Below, in pieces: positions 6,833-13,790 of a DNA stretch of 13,925 nt. The stretch covers positions 1 through 13,925 of the forward strand of contig JAKDIK010000030.1 of NCBI GenBank assembly GCA_030450535.1. Reading direction: 5' to 3'. A program made the position numbers and the translations under genes. The notes below the pieces were generated by a model. The model ran no database searches. It saw only the letters and a program-made list of their open reading frames with translations, and was not told where the DNA came from. Within the stretch, counting starts at the first letter, position 1. The number at the start of each line of letters is the position of its first letter. This DNA is from Propionibacteriaceae bacterium (lineage in GTDB: Bacteria > Actinomycetota > Actinomycetes > Propionibacteriales > Propionibacteriaceae).

Positions 6833-7735
6833 GTGACCACGCCCCGGACGCTGCTCCTCGACACCGCCTCGCTGTACTTTCGCGCCTTCCACGGGCTCCC
6901 CGAGACGCTGACCGGCGCTGACGGCCGTCCGGTCAACGCCGTCCGCGGCCTGCTGGACTTTCTCGCCCGATTCATCGAGGAGTATGCGCCGCAGCGGGTC
7001 GCCTGCTGCTGGGACGACGCGTGGCGCCCCCGGTGGCGCGTCGAGCTCGTGCCCACCTACAAGGCCCATCGCGTCGCCCACGGCGAGGTCGAGCTGGTGC
7101 CCGAGGCGCTCACCGCGCAGGTGCCGTTCATCCGCGGAGTGCTGGACGCCCTCGGCCTGCCCATCGTCGGCGCGTCCGACCACGAGGCCGACGACGTCAT
7201 CGCCACCCTGGCCACGAACGCCCCCGGCCCGGTCGACGTGGTGACCGGCGACCGCGACCTCTTTCAGCTCGTCTCGGACGCGGCGGGCGTCCGCGTCCTC
7301 TACGTGGCCCGCGGCGTGGCGAAACACGAGCGCGTGGACGACGCGTGGCTGGCCGCCAAGTACGGCATCACCGGCGCCGGCTACGTCGACTTCGCGGTGA
7401 TGCGCGGCGACCCCTCCGACGGACTGCCCGGCGTCAAGGGCATCGGCGAGAAGACCGCGGCCGCCCTCATCGGCAGGTACGGCGACCTCGACGGCATCGT
7501 TGCCCACGCCGGGGGGCTCTCCCCCGCGGTTTCCCGGGCGCTGACGGCGTCCATCGACTACCTGGGGCCCGCCCGGCAGGTTGTGGGGGCGGTCCGCGAC
7601 CTCAACCTCGGGACGCCCGACCTCACGTTGCCCTCATCCCCGGCCCACCCGGAGACCTTCGCCGAGCTCCGTGAGCTGCTCAACCTCGGCGGCGCCGCCG
7701 ACCGCATCGTGGCCGCGATGGCGACGGCCGGGTGA
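6833..7735 (+). CDS. 5'-3' exonuclease / flap endonuclease (PolI N-terminal type)
   Basis: A 300-residue stand-alone structure-specific nuclease corresponding to the 5' nuclease domain of DNA polymerase I, similar to the FenA/Rv2090-type proteins of mycobacteria. It would remove RNA primers and 5' flaps during lagging-strand and repair synthesis. Metal-binding acidic residues are in place: D10 in LLLDTAS, the WDD pair at 60-62, E118/D120/D121 in SDHEADDVIATL, D140 and D142 in VTGDRDLFQLV, and D193 with D196 in RGDPSDGLPG. The arch/DNA-binding YKAHR lies at 76-80. The helix-hairpin-helix segment is GVKGIGEKTAAALI (about 200-213). No polymerase domain follows. GTG start, probably leaderless. 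Converges with metW across 34 bp and diverges from the Lrp-type gene. Confidence 0.93.
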   Translation: MTTPRTLLLDTASLYFRAFHGLPETLTGADGRPVNAVRGLLDFLARFIEEYAPQRVACCWDDAWRPRWRVELVPTYKAHRVAHGEVELVPEALTAQVPFIRGVLDALGLPIVGASDHEADDVIATLATNAPGPVDVVTGDRDLFQLVSDAAGVRVLYVARGVAKHERVDDAWLAAKYGITGAGYVDFAVMRGDPSDGLPGVKGIGEKTAAALIGRYGDLDGIVAHAGGLSPAVSRALTASIDYLGPARQVVGAVRDLNLGTPDLTLPSSPAHPETFAELRELLNLGGAADRIVAAMATAG

Positions 7736-7769
7736 GGCGTGGGGCGTGCGGCGTCCGTGCCCGGAGGTG

Positions 7770-8384
7770 TCAGGGGCGGTGGTCTCGCGGGCACAGCACG
7801 TAGACGGCCGCGCCGGCCAGCAGGTTGGCCGCGCGGCCGTGCATGCGCAGGCGGCGTCCGGTCAGGGTGTAGGTGAAGCGCCGCTCGATGGTGAGACCGA
7901 GCTCGGCGAAGAGATCCTCCAAGTCGGCCAGCGTGGTGAACCGGATGTTGGGCGTCGCGTACCAGGGATAGGGCAGCTCCTTGCTCATCGGCATGCGGCC
8001 GCGGATCAGACGCAGCCGGTTGCGATAGAACGCGAAATTCGGCACGGACACGATGAGTTGCCGGCCGACGCGCGCCATGCCGGAGAGGACGCGCGCCGGC
8101 TCCAGCATCGTCTGCAGCGTGCGGGAGAGCACCACGGTGTCATAGGAGCGGTCGCCGAGGTCGTCCAGCGCCTCGGGAATGTCGCGTTCCAGCAGCGGGA
8201 CGCCGCGCCGGATGGCCGCGAGCACGGCGTCCGGATTGATTTCGACACCGGTGCCGGTGCAGCCCTTGGCGTCCATGAGGCTGCGCAGCAGGTCGCCCTG
8301 GCCGCACCCGAGGTCGAGGACGCGGGCGCCGGCAGCGATCTGCTCCGAGACCAGTGCCAGGTCGGGGCGTAGAAATTCACTCAT
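7770..8384 (-). CDS. metW: Methionine biosynthesis protein MetW
   Basis: A 204-residue protein of the MetW family, with a class I SAM-dependent methyltransferase fold. Motif I is VLDLGCGQGDLL (22-33), with the acidic ribose-binding residue in VEINPDAV (E48). Other family landmarks are YDTVVLSRTLQTMLEP (about 80-95), VPNFAFYRNRLRLI, and PYPWYATPNIRFTTLADLEDLF. It works together with MetX in homoserine activation; family knowledge suggests it supports MetX activity rather than being a methyltransferase of known substrate. Its ATG overlaps the metX TGA as ATGA, so it is last in thpR-metY-metX-metW and probably translationally coupled. No terminator is visible before the convergent nuclease gene. 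Confident family call; biochemical role inferred. Confidence 0.93.
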   Translation of the reverse strand: MSEFLRPDLALVSEQIAAGARVLDLGCGQGDLLRSLMDAKGCTGTGVEINPDAVLAAIRRGVPLLERDIPEALDDLGDRSYDTVVLSRTLQTMLEPARVLSGMARVGRQLIVSVPNFAFYRNRLRLIRGRMPMSKELPYPWYATPNIRFTTLADLEDLFAELGLTIERRFTYTLTGRRLRMHGRAANLLAGAAVYVLCPRDHRP

Positions 8385-9532
8385 GTGCCCACCTCCAGCG
8401 CGCGGTCGAGGAAGGCTGCAAGGGTGGCGTGGTAGATCGGATCGGCCAGCAGGAACGAGTCGTGGCCGAACGGCGACGCGATCTCCCGGAACGTCACCGG
8501 CAGGCGGACGCCCTCGAGCCGGCGGACCATCCGCAGCGAGTGGGCCGTCGAGAACCGCCAGTCGGAGTCGAACGACAGCACGAGGTAATTCACCGGACGG
8601 CGGCTCACGGCCTCCAGGGCGGCGGCGTCCGCGAACGGGTCGAAGTAGTCCATGACGCGGCTGAGGTACAGATAACTGAGGGCGTCGAAGCGTTCGAGGA
8701 ACACCTGCGCCTGGTGATCGAGATAGCTCTCCACGGCGAAGTCGATGCCGAAACCGGGCCGCGAGGTTTCATACTGCGGCAGCCGGCCGAACTTCTCGGT
8801 GAAGGCGTCCTCCGACAGGTAGGTGATGTGCGCCATCATGCGCGCGATCGACAGGCCGAGGTCGGGGTTCACGCCGTCGGCGGCATAGTGGCCCTGGCGG
8901 AACGACGGGTCGTCGGTGATCGCCCGGCGGGCCACCGCCGAGAAGGCGATGTTCTGCGCGGTCAGACGGCTGGACGCCGCCACGATGACGGCGTTGGCCA
9001 TGTCGTCGGGGTGGTCGAGGGACCACTGGAGCACCTGCATGCCGCCCAGCGACCCGCCGAGGGCGGCGAGCAGTCGGGTGACGCCGAGGTGGGAGCACAG
9101 GGCGCGGTGGACGGCGACGAAGTCCGCCATGGCGAGCAGCGGGAACTCCAGACCCCACGCCTGGCCGGTCGCCGGGTTCGTCGACGACGGTCCGGTGGTG
9201 CCCTGGCAGCCACCGAGCAGGTTGGAGCAGATGACGAAGAAGCGCTCGGTGTCGAGCGGTTTGCCCGGTCCGACGAGGTTGTCCCACCAGCCGGGGCGGG
9301 CATCGCCCTCGTGCCAGCCTGCGGCGTGGGCGTCCCCGGTGAGGGCGTGGCACAGGTAGACGGCGTTGGCGCCGTCGGCCGCCAGCGTGCCGTAGGTCTC
9401 GTACGCGACGTCGATGTCGCCCAGCGCTCCCCCGCCGGCGAGCGCGAGGGGCTCGTCGGTGAACAGCCGGACGGTCTGCGTCGCGACGACGCCGACCGAA
9501 TCCGGGGTGTGGGGGGACGTGGCGGGGCTCAC
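8381..9532 (-). CDS. metX: Homoserine O-acyltransferase MetX
   Basis: A 383-residue cytosolic alpha/beta-hydrolase-fold enzyme that O-acylates homoserine, the first committed step of methionine synthesis. Landmarks: YETYGTL (44-50), CHALTGDAHAAG, WWDNLVGPGKPLDT (82-95), NLLGGCQGTTGPSS (104-117), and the nucleophile elbow GGSLGGMQ with S161. The remaining triad members are D324 in FDSDWRFS and H357 in FGHDSFL. The donor could be acetyl-CoA or succinyl-CoA: the MetX family contains both specificities and I cannot decide it from sequence. The accompanying metW keeps the succinyl option open, while the MetY-type partner fits O-acetylhomoserine. The GTG start overlaps the metY stop as GTGA. The ~20-residue N-terminal lead is variable in the family. 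Confidence 0.95.
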   Translation of the reverse strand: MSPATSPHTPDSVGVVATQTVRLFTDEPLALAGGGALGDIDVAYETYGTLAADGANAVYLCHALTGDAHAAGWHEGDARPGWWDNLVGPGKPLDTERFFVICSNLLGGCQGTTGPSSTNPATGQAWGLEFPLLAMADFVAVHRALCSHLGVTRLLAALGGSLGGMQVLQWSLDHPDDMANAVIVAASSRLTAQNIAFSAVARRAITDDPSFRQGHYAADGVNPDLGLSIARMMAHITYLSEDAFTEKFGRLPQYETSRPGFGIDFAVESYLDHQAQVFLERFDALSYLYLSRVMDYFDPFADAAALEAVSRRPVNYLVLSFDSDWRFSTAHSLRMVRRLEGVRLPVTFREIASPFGHDSFLLADPIYHATLAAFLDRALEVGT

Positions 9533-10815
9533 GCAGACAGCGCCTGATCCAGGTCGGCGATGAGGTCGTCGGCGTTCTCGATGCCGATGCTCAGCCGGAC
9601 GCCCTCGGGCGCCACGCCGGCGTCCACGAGTTCGGTCTCGGTGAGCTGGGAGTGCGTCGTCGTGGCGGAGTGGATCGCGAGGCTCTTGGCGTCGCCGATG
9701 TTGGCCAAATGGCTGAACAGGCCCAGCGCCTCGATGAAGCGCGATCCGCCGGCGCGTCCGCTTAGCAGGCCGAAGCTGACCAGTCCGCCGTGGCCGCGTC
9801 CCTCGAGCACCCGGTTCGCGACGTCGTGGTAGCGGTCGCCGGGCAGGCCGGGGTACTGCACCCAGGCGACGCGCTCGTCGTCCGCCAGGAATTGCGCAAC
9901 CGCCAGCGCGTTGGAGCTGTGGCGCTCCATGCGCAGGTGGAGGGTCTCCAGGCCGAGCAGGATCTGGAAGGCGTTCATCGGCGACAGCGCGGCGCCGGTG
10001 TTGCGCAGCATGACGGTGCGGGCGCGGGTGATGAAGGCGGCGGGGCCGGCGGCGTCGGTCCAGACGGTGTCGTGGTAGGCGGGGTCGGGCCCGGTGAGGT
10101 TGGTGAAGCGCTCGGCGTGGGCGGCCCAGTCGAAGCTGCCCGCATCGACGATCACCCCGCCCATCGTGGTGCCGTTGCCGGCGTAGTACTTGGTGGCGGC
10201 GTGCACGACGATGTCGGCGCCGAGGTCGATGGCGCGGCAGAGGTAGGGCGTCGGCACGGTGTTGTCGATGATGAGCGGCAGGCCGAGGGCGTGCGCGGCG
10301 TCCGCCCAGGCGGGCACGTCGAGCACGTTGAGCGCCGGGTTGCCGATCGACTCGGCGAAGACGCAGCGCGTGCGCTCATCGACATGGGCGGCGAGGCCGG
10401 CCGGGTCGTCCGGATCGACGAAGCGCGTCTCGACGCCGAACTGCGGCAACGTGTGGGCGAACAGCGCGAATGTGCCGCCGTAGAGCTTGGCCGACGCGAC
10501 GATGTTGTCACCGGCGCTGGCGAGGGTGAGCACCGCGTAGGTGATGGCGGCAGCCCCGGACGCGGTGGCGAGGCCACCCAGGCCGCCCTCCAGCGCGGTC
10601 GCGCGCTGCTCGAACACGGCATTGGTGGGATTGGTGATGCGCGTGTAGATGTTGCCGGCCTTGCGCAGGGCGAAGAGATCGGTGGCGTGCTCGGTGTCGT
10701 CGAAGACGTAGCTGGTCGTCTGGTAGATCGGGACGGCCCGGGCGTTCGTCGCCGGATCGGCCTGCTCCTGGCCCGCGTGGACGGCGAGGGTCTCGAAACG
10801 GCGTTCACTCGTCAT
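9529..10815 (-). CDS. metY: O-acetylhomoserine aminocarboxypropyltransferase (sulfhydrylase)
   Basis: A 428-residue PLP-dependent enzyme of the Cys/Met metabolism family. It condenses O-acylhomoserine with sulfide to give homocysteine, so this strain can make methionine by direct sulfhydrylation. The start at 10815 (TSERRFETLAVHAGQE) follows a GGAGG four bases away; the open frame extends 20 residues further upstream but without homology. Landmarks: YQTTSYVF (31-38), YTRITNPTN (57-65) with the phosphate-binding YxR, the SGAAAITYAVL region, D184 in LIIDNT for the pyridine nitrogen, and the PLP Schiff-base K209 in HAATKYYAGNG. The C-terminal TTTHSQLTETELVDAGVAPE and the RLSIGIEN segment are typical of the sulfhydrylase branch. 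Its ATG overlaps the thpR stop (ATGA) and its TGA overlaps the metX GTG. Confidence 0.96.
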   Translation of the reverse strand: MTSERRFETLAVHAGQEQADPATNARAVPIYQTTSYVFDDTEHATDLFALRKAGNIYTRITNPTNAVFEQRATALEGGLGGLATASGAAAITYAVLTLASAGDNIVASAKLYGGTFALFAHTLPQFGVETRFVDPDDPAGLAAHVDERTRCVFAESIGNPALNVLDVPAWADAAHALGLPLIIDNTVPTPYLCRAIDLGADIVVHAATKYYAGNGTTMGGVIVDAGSFDWAAHAERFTNLTGPDPAYHDTVWTDAAGPAAFITRARTVMLRNTGAALSPMNAFQILLGLETLHLRMERHSSNALAVAQFLADDERVAWVQYPGLPGDRYHDVANRVLEGRGHGGLVSFGLLSGRAGGSRFIEALGLFSHLANIGDAKSLAIHSATTTHSQLTETELVDAGVAPEGVRLSIGIENADDLIADLDQALSA

Positions 10816-11444
10816 GGTGCCTCCGTGGTGTCGGCCGGCGCGCTCGCGGCGTGGCGGGTTGGTGCGTCGCCCCACAGGCTAGTGGTTCCGGTGGCGCCGA
10901 GGCCGAAGCGTCCCACGACCTCGTAACGGTTGCCGCGGTCGGCGAGGTGGGATTCGATGAGCAGCAGCTCGTCGGCAGTCCAGCCGTCGGCATCGAAGGT
11001 GTCGAGGACGCGCAGCAGGCGGCGCAGGTCGGTGGTCCGGTTCGTCCGGGCCAGGGTCAGGTGCGGAGTGAATCGCGCGCCGTCGGTGGGCACGCCCGCG
11101 TGCTCGGCGGCGTTGCGGCAGCGCACGGACAGCGCACCGAGGGCGTCCGCCCCCTCGACCAGGCCGAGCCAGAGGTGCCGGCCGGCGTCCGGGGGTCCGA
11201 AGGTTCCGGCGCCGCCGAGGCGCATCCCGAAGGGTTCGGTCCGCGCGGCGGCCGCGGCGAGCCCCTCGGTCAAGCGGTCGACGTGGCGGTCGCCGACGTC
11301 GGCCATGAAGGCGGTGGTGAGGTGCCAGGACGCCGCCGGCGTCCAGCGCAGCGGGCCGGCCTCGCGACGGGGTTGGCAGAACGCGTCCAGCTCCTCGACG
11401 ACCTCGATCGGCGGAATCACCGCCGTGAACATGCGTGCACCCAT
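10812..11444 (-). CDS. thpR: RNA 2',3'-cyclic phosphodiesterase / 2'-5' RNA ligase family (ThpR)
   Basis: A 210-residue 2H phosphoesterase. Both catalytic histidine motifs are present: H41-L-T43 in WHLTTAF and H128-L-T130 in FTPHLTLAR, the spacing expected for LigT/ThpR. Family members hydrolyse RNA 2',3'-cyclic phosphates to 2'-phosphates and can join tRNA halves in vitro; the physiological substrate is unknown. Other landmarks are the N-terminal MFTAVIPP strand and LWLGLVEGADAL. The start at 11444 (MGARMF) rests on the leaderless TAGAGT-N7-ATG arrangement; M5 at 11432 is the alternative. It is first in an operon with metY, metX and metW through ATGA overlaps. That context is unexpected for an RNA-processing protein. 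The C-terminal ~15 residues (after LWGDAPTR) are low-complexity. Confidence 0.9.
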   Translation of the reverse strand: MGARMFTAVIPPIEVVEELDAFCQPRREAGPLRWTPAASWHLTTAFMADVGDRHVDRLTEGLAAAAARTEPFGMRLGGAGTFGPPDAGRHLWLGLVEGADALGALSVRCRNAAEHAGVPTDGARFTPHLTLARTNRTTDLRRLLRVLDTFDADGWTADELLLIESHLADRGNRYEVVGRFGLGATGTTSLWGDAPTRHAASAPADTTEAP

Positions 11445-11451
11445 GCGTGCG

Positions 11452-11457
11452 ACTCTA
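11452..11457 (-). promoter_or_regulatory. -10 element of the thpR-metYXW operon (leaderless)
   Basis: On the minus strand TAGAGT is followed after seven bases by the ATG at 11444, the textbook leaderless layout. It supports the 11444 start and predicts that no 5' UTR, and therefore no SAM riboswitch, precedes the operon. No -35 hexamer is recognisable, which fits a dependence on an activator binding the repeats just upstream. Confidence 0.5.
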
Positions 11458-11480
11458 CGGGAGGCCGACGACGGGTTCGT

Positions 11481-11524
11481 TCGGGGTGTGCACGACTGGC
11501 GGTCGGGGTGTGCACGACTGGCGG
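11481..11524. repeat. Perfect 22-bp tandem duplication upstream of thpR
   Basis: Two identical 22-bp units lie side by side (11481-11502 and 11503-11524), and the first five bases of a third (TCGGG) follow. Each unit contains GTGCAC (11488-11493 and 11510-11515) and then GACTGGCGG. Relative to the predicted thpR transcript start at 11444 the palindrome centres are near -46 and -68. They are two helical turns apart, so a bound protein pair would face the same side. Confidence 0.9.
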
Positions 11525-11546
11525 TCGGGTGGGATCGCTCCCACTC

Positions 11547-11658
11547 CGCTGGTCGAAACTCGACCCAGCTGGTCGAACGTCACTTCGCTGGTGTTGGGGC
11601 GCCCGCGGAGTGACGTTGGACTACCTGAGTCGCACGACGACCAGCGACGTGGCGCCCC
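11547..11658. repeat. REP-like cluster of direct and inverted repeats
   Basis: GCTGGTCGAA occurs at 11548-11557 and 11568-11577, with a partial copy (CGCTGGT) near 11586. The reverse complement of CGCTGGTCG (11547-11555) lies at 11638-11646. AACGTCACT (11576-11584) is a perfect inverted partner of AGTGACGTT (11609-11617). GGGGCGCC (11596-11603) is mirrored by GGCGCCCC (11651-11658). The nested arrangement could fold as a long imperfect hairpin. Confidence 0.7.
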
Positions 11659-11713
11659 CGCCCGGGGTCACGCCGGAGCGCCCGGGTCTGCCGGGGCGGA
11701 GTGGAGCGTGTGG

Positions 11714-11719
11714 AAGAAT
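11714..11719 (+). promoter_or_regulatory. Candidate -10 element of yqeY
   Basis: AAGAAT, preceded by TGTGG, resembles the extended -10 form common in actinobacteria (TGTGGTAGAAT). Transcription would begin near 11726, leaving a leader of about 17 bases that contains AAGGAAG (11732-11738) as the SD for the ATG at 11743. Confidence 0.4.
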
Positions 11720-11742
11720 CGTCGCCGAGGAAAGGAAGCCCC

Positions 11743-12210
11743 ATGGGAACGCTCGAAGACAGGTTGCACACCGACATGATCGTCGCCCTCAAGGCGCGTG
11801 ACTCCAGCCGCACGACCACGCTGCGCATGGCGATCGCAGCGCTCAAGAACGAGAAGGTCGCGGGCAAGGAGGCGCGCGAGCTGAGCGACGACGACGAGGT
11901 GAAGGTCCTCCAGCGTGAGGTTCGGACGCGGCGCGACTCCGCGCAGGCCTACACCGACGGGGGGCGTCCAGAGCTGGCCGAGAAGGAACTCGCTGAGGCC
12001 GAGCTGCTCGGGGCCTACCTGCCCGCCGCCCTGTCGGACGCCGAACTGGACGCCCTCGTCGCCGAGGAGGTCGCCGCGGCCGAGGCGTCCCTGGGTGAGA
12101 AGCCGACCATGCGCCAGATGGGTCAGGTCATCAAGGCCGTCAACGCGCGGGCCGCGGGCCGGGCCGACGGTTCGGCCGTCGCTGCGCGTGTCAAGGCAGC
12201 CCTCGCCTGA
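11743..12210 (+). CDS. yqeY: GatB/YqeY domain-containing protein
   Basis: A 155-residue protein of the YqeY family, which resembles the C-terminal tRNA-binding domains of the GatB/GatE amidotransferase subunits. The stand-alone protein's function is unknown; it may bind tRNA. The body is highly helical and charged. It opens with LEDRLHTDMIVALKARDSS, then TTLRMAIAALKNEKV and DDDEVKVLQREVRTRRDS, then the conserved LLGAYLPAALSDAELDALV, and ends with MRQMGQVIKAVNARAAGRADGS. Length fits the family (about 150). The ATG at 11743 is chosen over an in-frame GTG at 11701, because the upstream codons overlap the promoter and an SD (AAGGAAG) lies immediately ahead. Monocistronic, with its own promoter; not co-transcribed with thpR, which diverges from it. 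Confidence 0.93.
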   Translation: MGTLEDRLHTDMIVALKARDSSRTTTLRMAIAALKNEKVAGKEARELSDDDEVKVLQREVRTRRDSAQAYTDGGRPELAEKELAEAELLGAYLPAALSDAELDALVAEEVAAAEASLGEKPTMRQMGQVIKAVNARAAGRADGSAVAARVKAALA

Positions 12211-12223
12211 TCCTGCCCCCCGC

Positions 12224-12237
12224 CCGGCTGTCGCCGG
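12224..12237 (+). terminator. Small hairpin after yqeY
   Basis: CCGGC and GCCGG form a 5-bp perfect stem around TGTC, 13 bases after the yqeY stop. There is no T-tract, so this is at best a weak terminator. Confidence 0.2.
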
Positions 12238-12288
12238 CGATCGGGGCGCGGCGGCCTCGTCCCCAGGATGCTCCCGGGTGAAGCCCAC

Positions 12289-12294
12289 TAGGCT
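12289..12294 (+). promoter_or_regulatory. Candidate -10 of the DUF1304 gene
   Basis: TAGGCT (TANNNT type) would start transcription near 12301, about 44 bases before the ATG. A GAGGAA SD lies six bases before that ATG. No -35 was recognised. Confidence 0.3.
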
Positions 12295-12344
12295 GGCCCG
12301 GACCGTCGCGGACCCGCGCCTGAAGCCCCAACTGAGGAACAAAC

Positions 12345-12731
12345 ATGATCGTCGTCGGACTCGTCCTGACCGGCATTGCCGCGGCCATCCACGTCTTCAT
12401 CTTCTATCTGGAGTCGCTGGCGTGGACGTCCGAGCGTGCCCGTGGCGTGTTCGGCACGACCGCGCCGCAGGCCGAGGCCACCAAGGAGATGGCCTTCAAC
12501 CAGGGCTTCTACAACCTCTTCCTGGCGCTCTCGGTGTTCCTCGGCATCGCGCTGTACGCCGCCGGGCACGTGGCAGTCGGCGCAACCCTGGTTTTCGTAG
12601 GCGCCGGATCCATGGCCGCCGCCGCGCTGGTACTGCTGCTCTCCAGCCCCGACAAGCGCGGTGCCGCGCTCAAGCAAGGCGTGATCCCCGCGCTCGGCGT
12701 CCTGGCGCTCGCGCTTGGTCTGGCGCTGTGA
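12345..12731 (+). CDS. DUF1304 family membrane protein
   Basis: A 128-residue membrane protein of uncharacterised family DUF1304. Four hydrophobic segments lie near residues 2-22, 52-74, 78-100 and 107-127. Family landmarks are the early HVFIFYLESLAW (16-27), where a His and Glu lie within or at the edge of the first helix, and AFNQGFYNLFLA (50-61), the most conserved part of the family, at the start of the second helix. The loop between helix 1 and 2 carries a short charged segment (SERARGVFGTTAPQAEATKE). ATG start with SD GAGGAA. It converges with the LLM oxidoreductase with a 13-bp gap. No function is known; it could be a small channel or transporter-like protein, but I do not assign one. 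Confidence 0.85.
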   Translation: MIVVGLVLTGIAAAIHVFIFYLESLAWTSERARGVFGTTAPQAEATKEMAFNQGFYNLFLALSVFLGIALYAAGHVAVGATLVFVGAGSMAAAALVLLLSSPDKRGAALKQGVIPALGVLALALGLAL

Positions 12732-12744
12732 GAAGGCCGGCCCC

Positions 12745-13782
12745 TCAGCCGAGGTCGTGGCCGCGATCCGGGAGCGCGGGCAGGATCTCACGGACGATGA
12801 CCTCCAGCAGTCGAGCGTTGAAATCCACCCCGAGCTGATTCGGCACGGTCACGAGCAGGGTGTCCGCCTCGGCGACGGCCTCGTCCGCGGCAAGGTCGGC
12901 AGCGATCGCGTCCGGCTCGCCGACGTAGCTCTTGCCGAACCGGGACACGAAACCGTCGATGACGCCCACCTGGTCGCCGCCCTCGCGCTGCGCCTCCAGC
13001 CCGAAGTAGCGACGTGTCTCGTCGTCGAAAACCGGCAGCACCGAGCGGCTCACCGAGACCCGCGGCGTCCAGCCCCGGTCGTGACGGGCCCACTCGGCGC
13101 GGAAGTCCCGCAACTGCTCGGCCTGGAGCTGGTCGAACGGGACGCCGGTGTCCTCGGTGAGCAGCGTCGAGCTCATGAGGTTGAGCCCCTGCTCGGCGGC
13201 CCAGCGGGCGGTGGCGCGGGTGCCGCTCCCCCACCAGATGCGCTGCGGCAGGGTCTCCGAGCGGGGCTCCAGTGCGACCGGGCGGCTCATGCCGGTCATG
13301 CGCGGGTCGGACATCGCCATCGGACGCCCGCGCACCGCCTCGAGGAACCGGTCGGTGTGCTGTCGCGCCAGATCGGCCGCGCGCTCGTCGCCGGGCTGGG
13401 GCTCGTAGCCGAACGACCGGTAGCCCTCGACCACCGTCTCGGGGGACCCCCGGCTGATGCCGAGCTGCAGCCGCTGGTCGGAGAGCAGATCCAACGACGC
13501 CGCCACCTCGGCGAGCGCGAGCGGATTCTCGTAGCGCATGTCGATGACGCCGGTGCCCATCTCGAGGGTGGACGTACGCGCGGCGATGGCCGCCAGCACA
13601 GCGAACGGGTTTCCCGCCTGCCGCGCGAAGTGGTGCACGCGCACGAACGCGCCGTGGGCGCCGACCTCCTCGGCAGCGACGGCGAGATCGACGCTCTGGT
13701 GGAGCATGTCGGACGCCGTCCGCGTCCGCGAGCCCTGGACCGGTCCGTAGTGGCCGAACGAGAGGAACCCAAGTCGTTTCAT
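12745..13782 (-). CDS. LLM class flavin-dependent oxidoreductase
   Basis: A 345-residue soluble oxidoreductase of the bacterial luciferase-like (LLM) TIM-barrel superfamily, using FMN or F420; substrate unknown. Landmarks: the N-terminal strand RLGFLSFGHYG; the first barrel repeat AEEVGAHGAFVRVHHFAR with the HH pair (about 50-51); the strand LEMGTGVIDMRYENPLALAEVAASLD; the flavin-phosphate region LQLGISRGSPETV; and later RIWWGSGTRATARWAAEQGLNLMSS, the usual ligand-binding loop. Length matches the family (about 330-350). I choose the ATG at 13782 over the TTG two codons upstream. The start lies eight bases after the GTT of a sigma-R-like promoter, so the transcript may be leaderless, and a possible SD (AGAAGG) overlaps that promoter. 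It converges with the DUF1304 gene. Confidence 0.92.
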   Translation of the reverse strand: MKRLGFLSFGHYGPVQGSRTRTASDMLHQSVDLAVAAEEVGAHGAFVRVHHFARQAGNPFAVLAAIAARTSTLEMGTGVIDMRYENPLALAEVAASLDLLSDQRLQLGISRGSPETVVEGYRSFGYEPQPGDERAADLARQHTDRFLEAVRGRPMAMSDPRMTGMSRPVALEPRSETLPQRIWWGSGTRATARWAAEQGLNLMSSTLLTEDTGVPFDQLQAEQLRDFRAEWARHDRGWTPRVSVSRSVLPVFDDETRRYFGLEAQREGGDQVGVIDGFVSRFGKSYVGEPDAIAADLAADEAVAEADTLLVTVPNQLGVDFNARLLEVIVREILPALPDRGHDLG

Positions 13783-13790
13783 ATTCAATC

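Larger units (their letters stand above)
11445..11742. other. 298-bp divergent non-coding region
   Basis: This gap separates thpR (minus) from yqeY (plus). It contains the thpR -10 element, a 22-bp tandem duplication (11481-11524), a family of GCTGGTCGAA repeats with inverted partners (11547-11658), and the yqeY promoter and SD. Open frames crossing it run into yqeY out of frame and have no recognisable homology. It is the longest gene-free stretch of the window. Confidence 0.7.

Noticed and set aside
9790..10926. 378-residue open frame opposite metY
   Set aside because: Low-complexity Val/Gly/Glu translation; metY on the other strand is unambiguous.
11481..11524. CRISPR array
   Set aside because: Only two directly abutting copies without spacers and no cas genes nearby.
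11445..11742. SAM or T-box riboswitch upstream of the methionine operon
   Set aside because: The operon appears leaderless (TAGAGT-N7-ATG), and the repeats upstream do not have a riboswitch-like layout on the thpR strand.
11435..11779. Open frame through the thpR/yqeY gap as a small gene
   Set aside because: It overlaps yqeY out of frame, its sequence is the translation of the tandem repeats, and no SD or homology was seen.
12211..12344. Strong terminators between genes
   Set aside because: Only short GC hairpins without T-tracts were found here and in the other gaps; none deserves a confident call.
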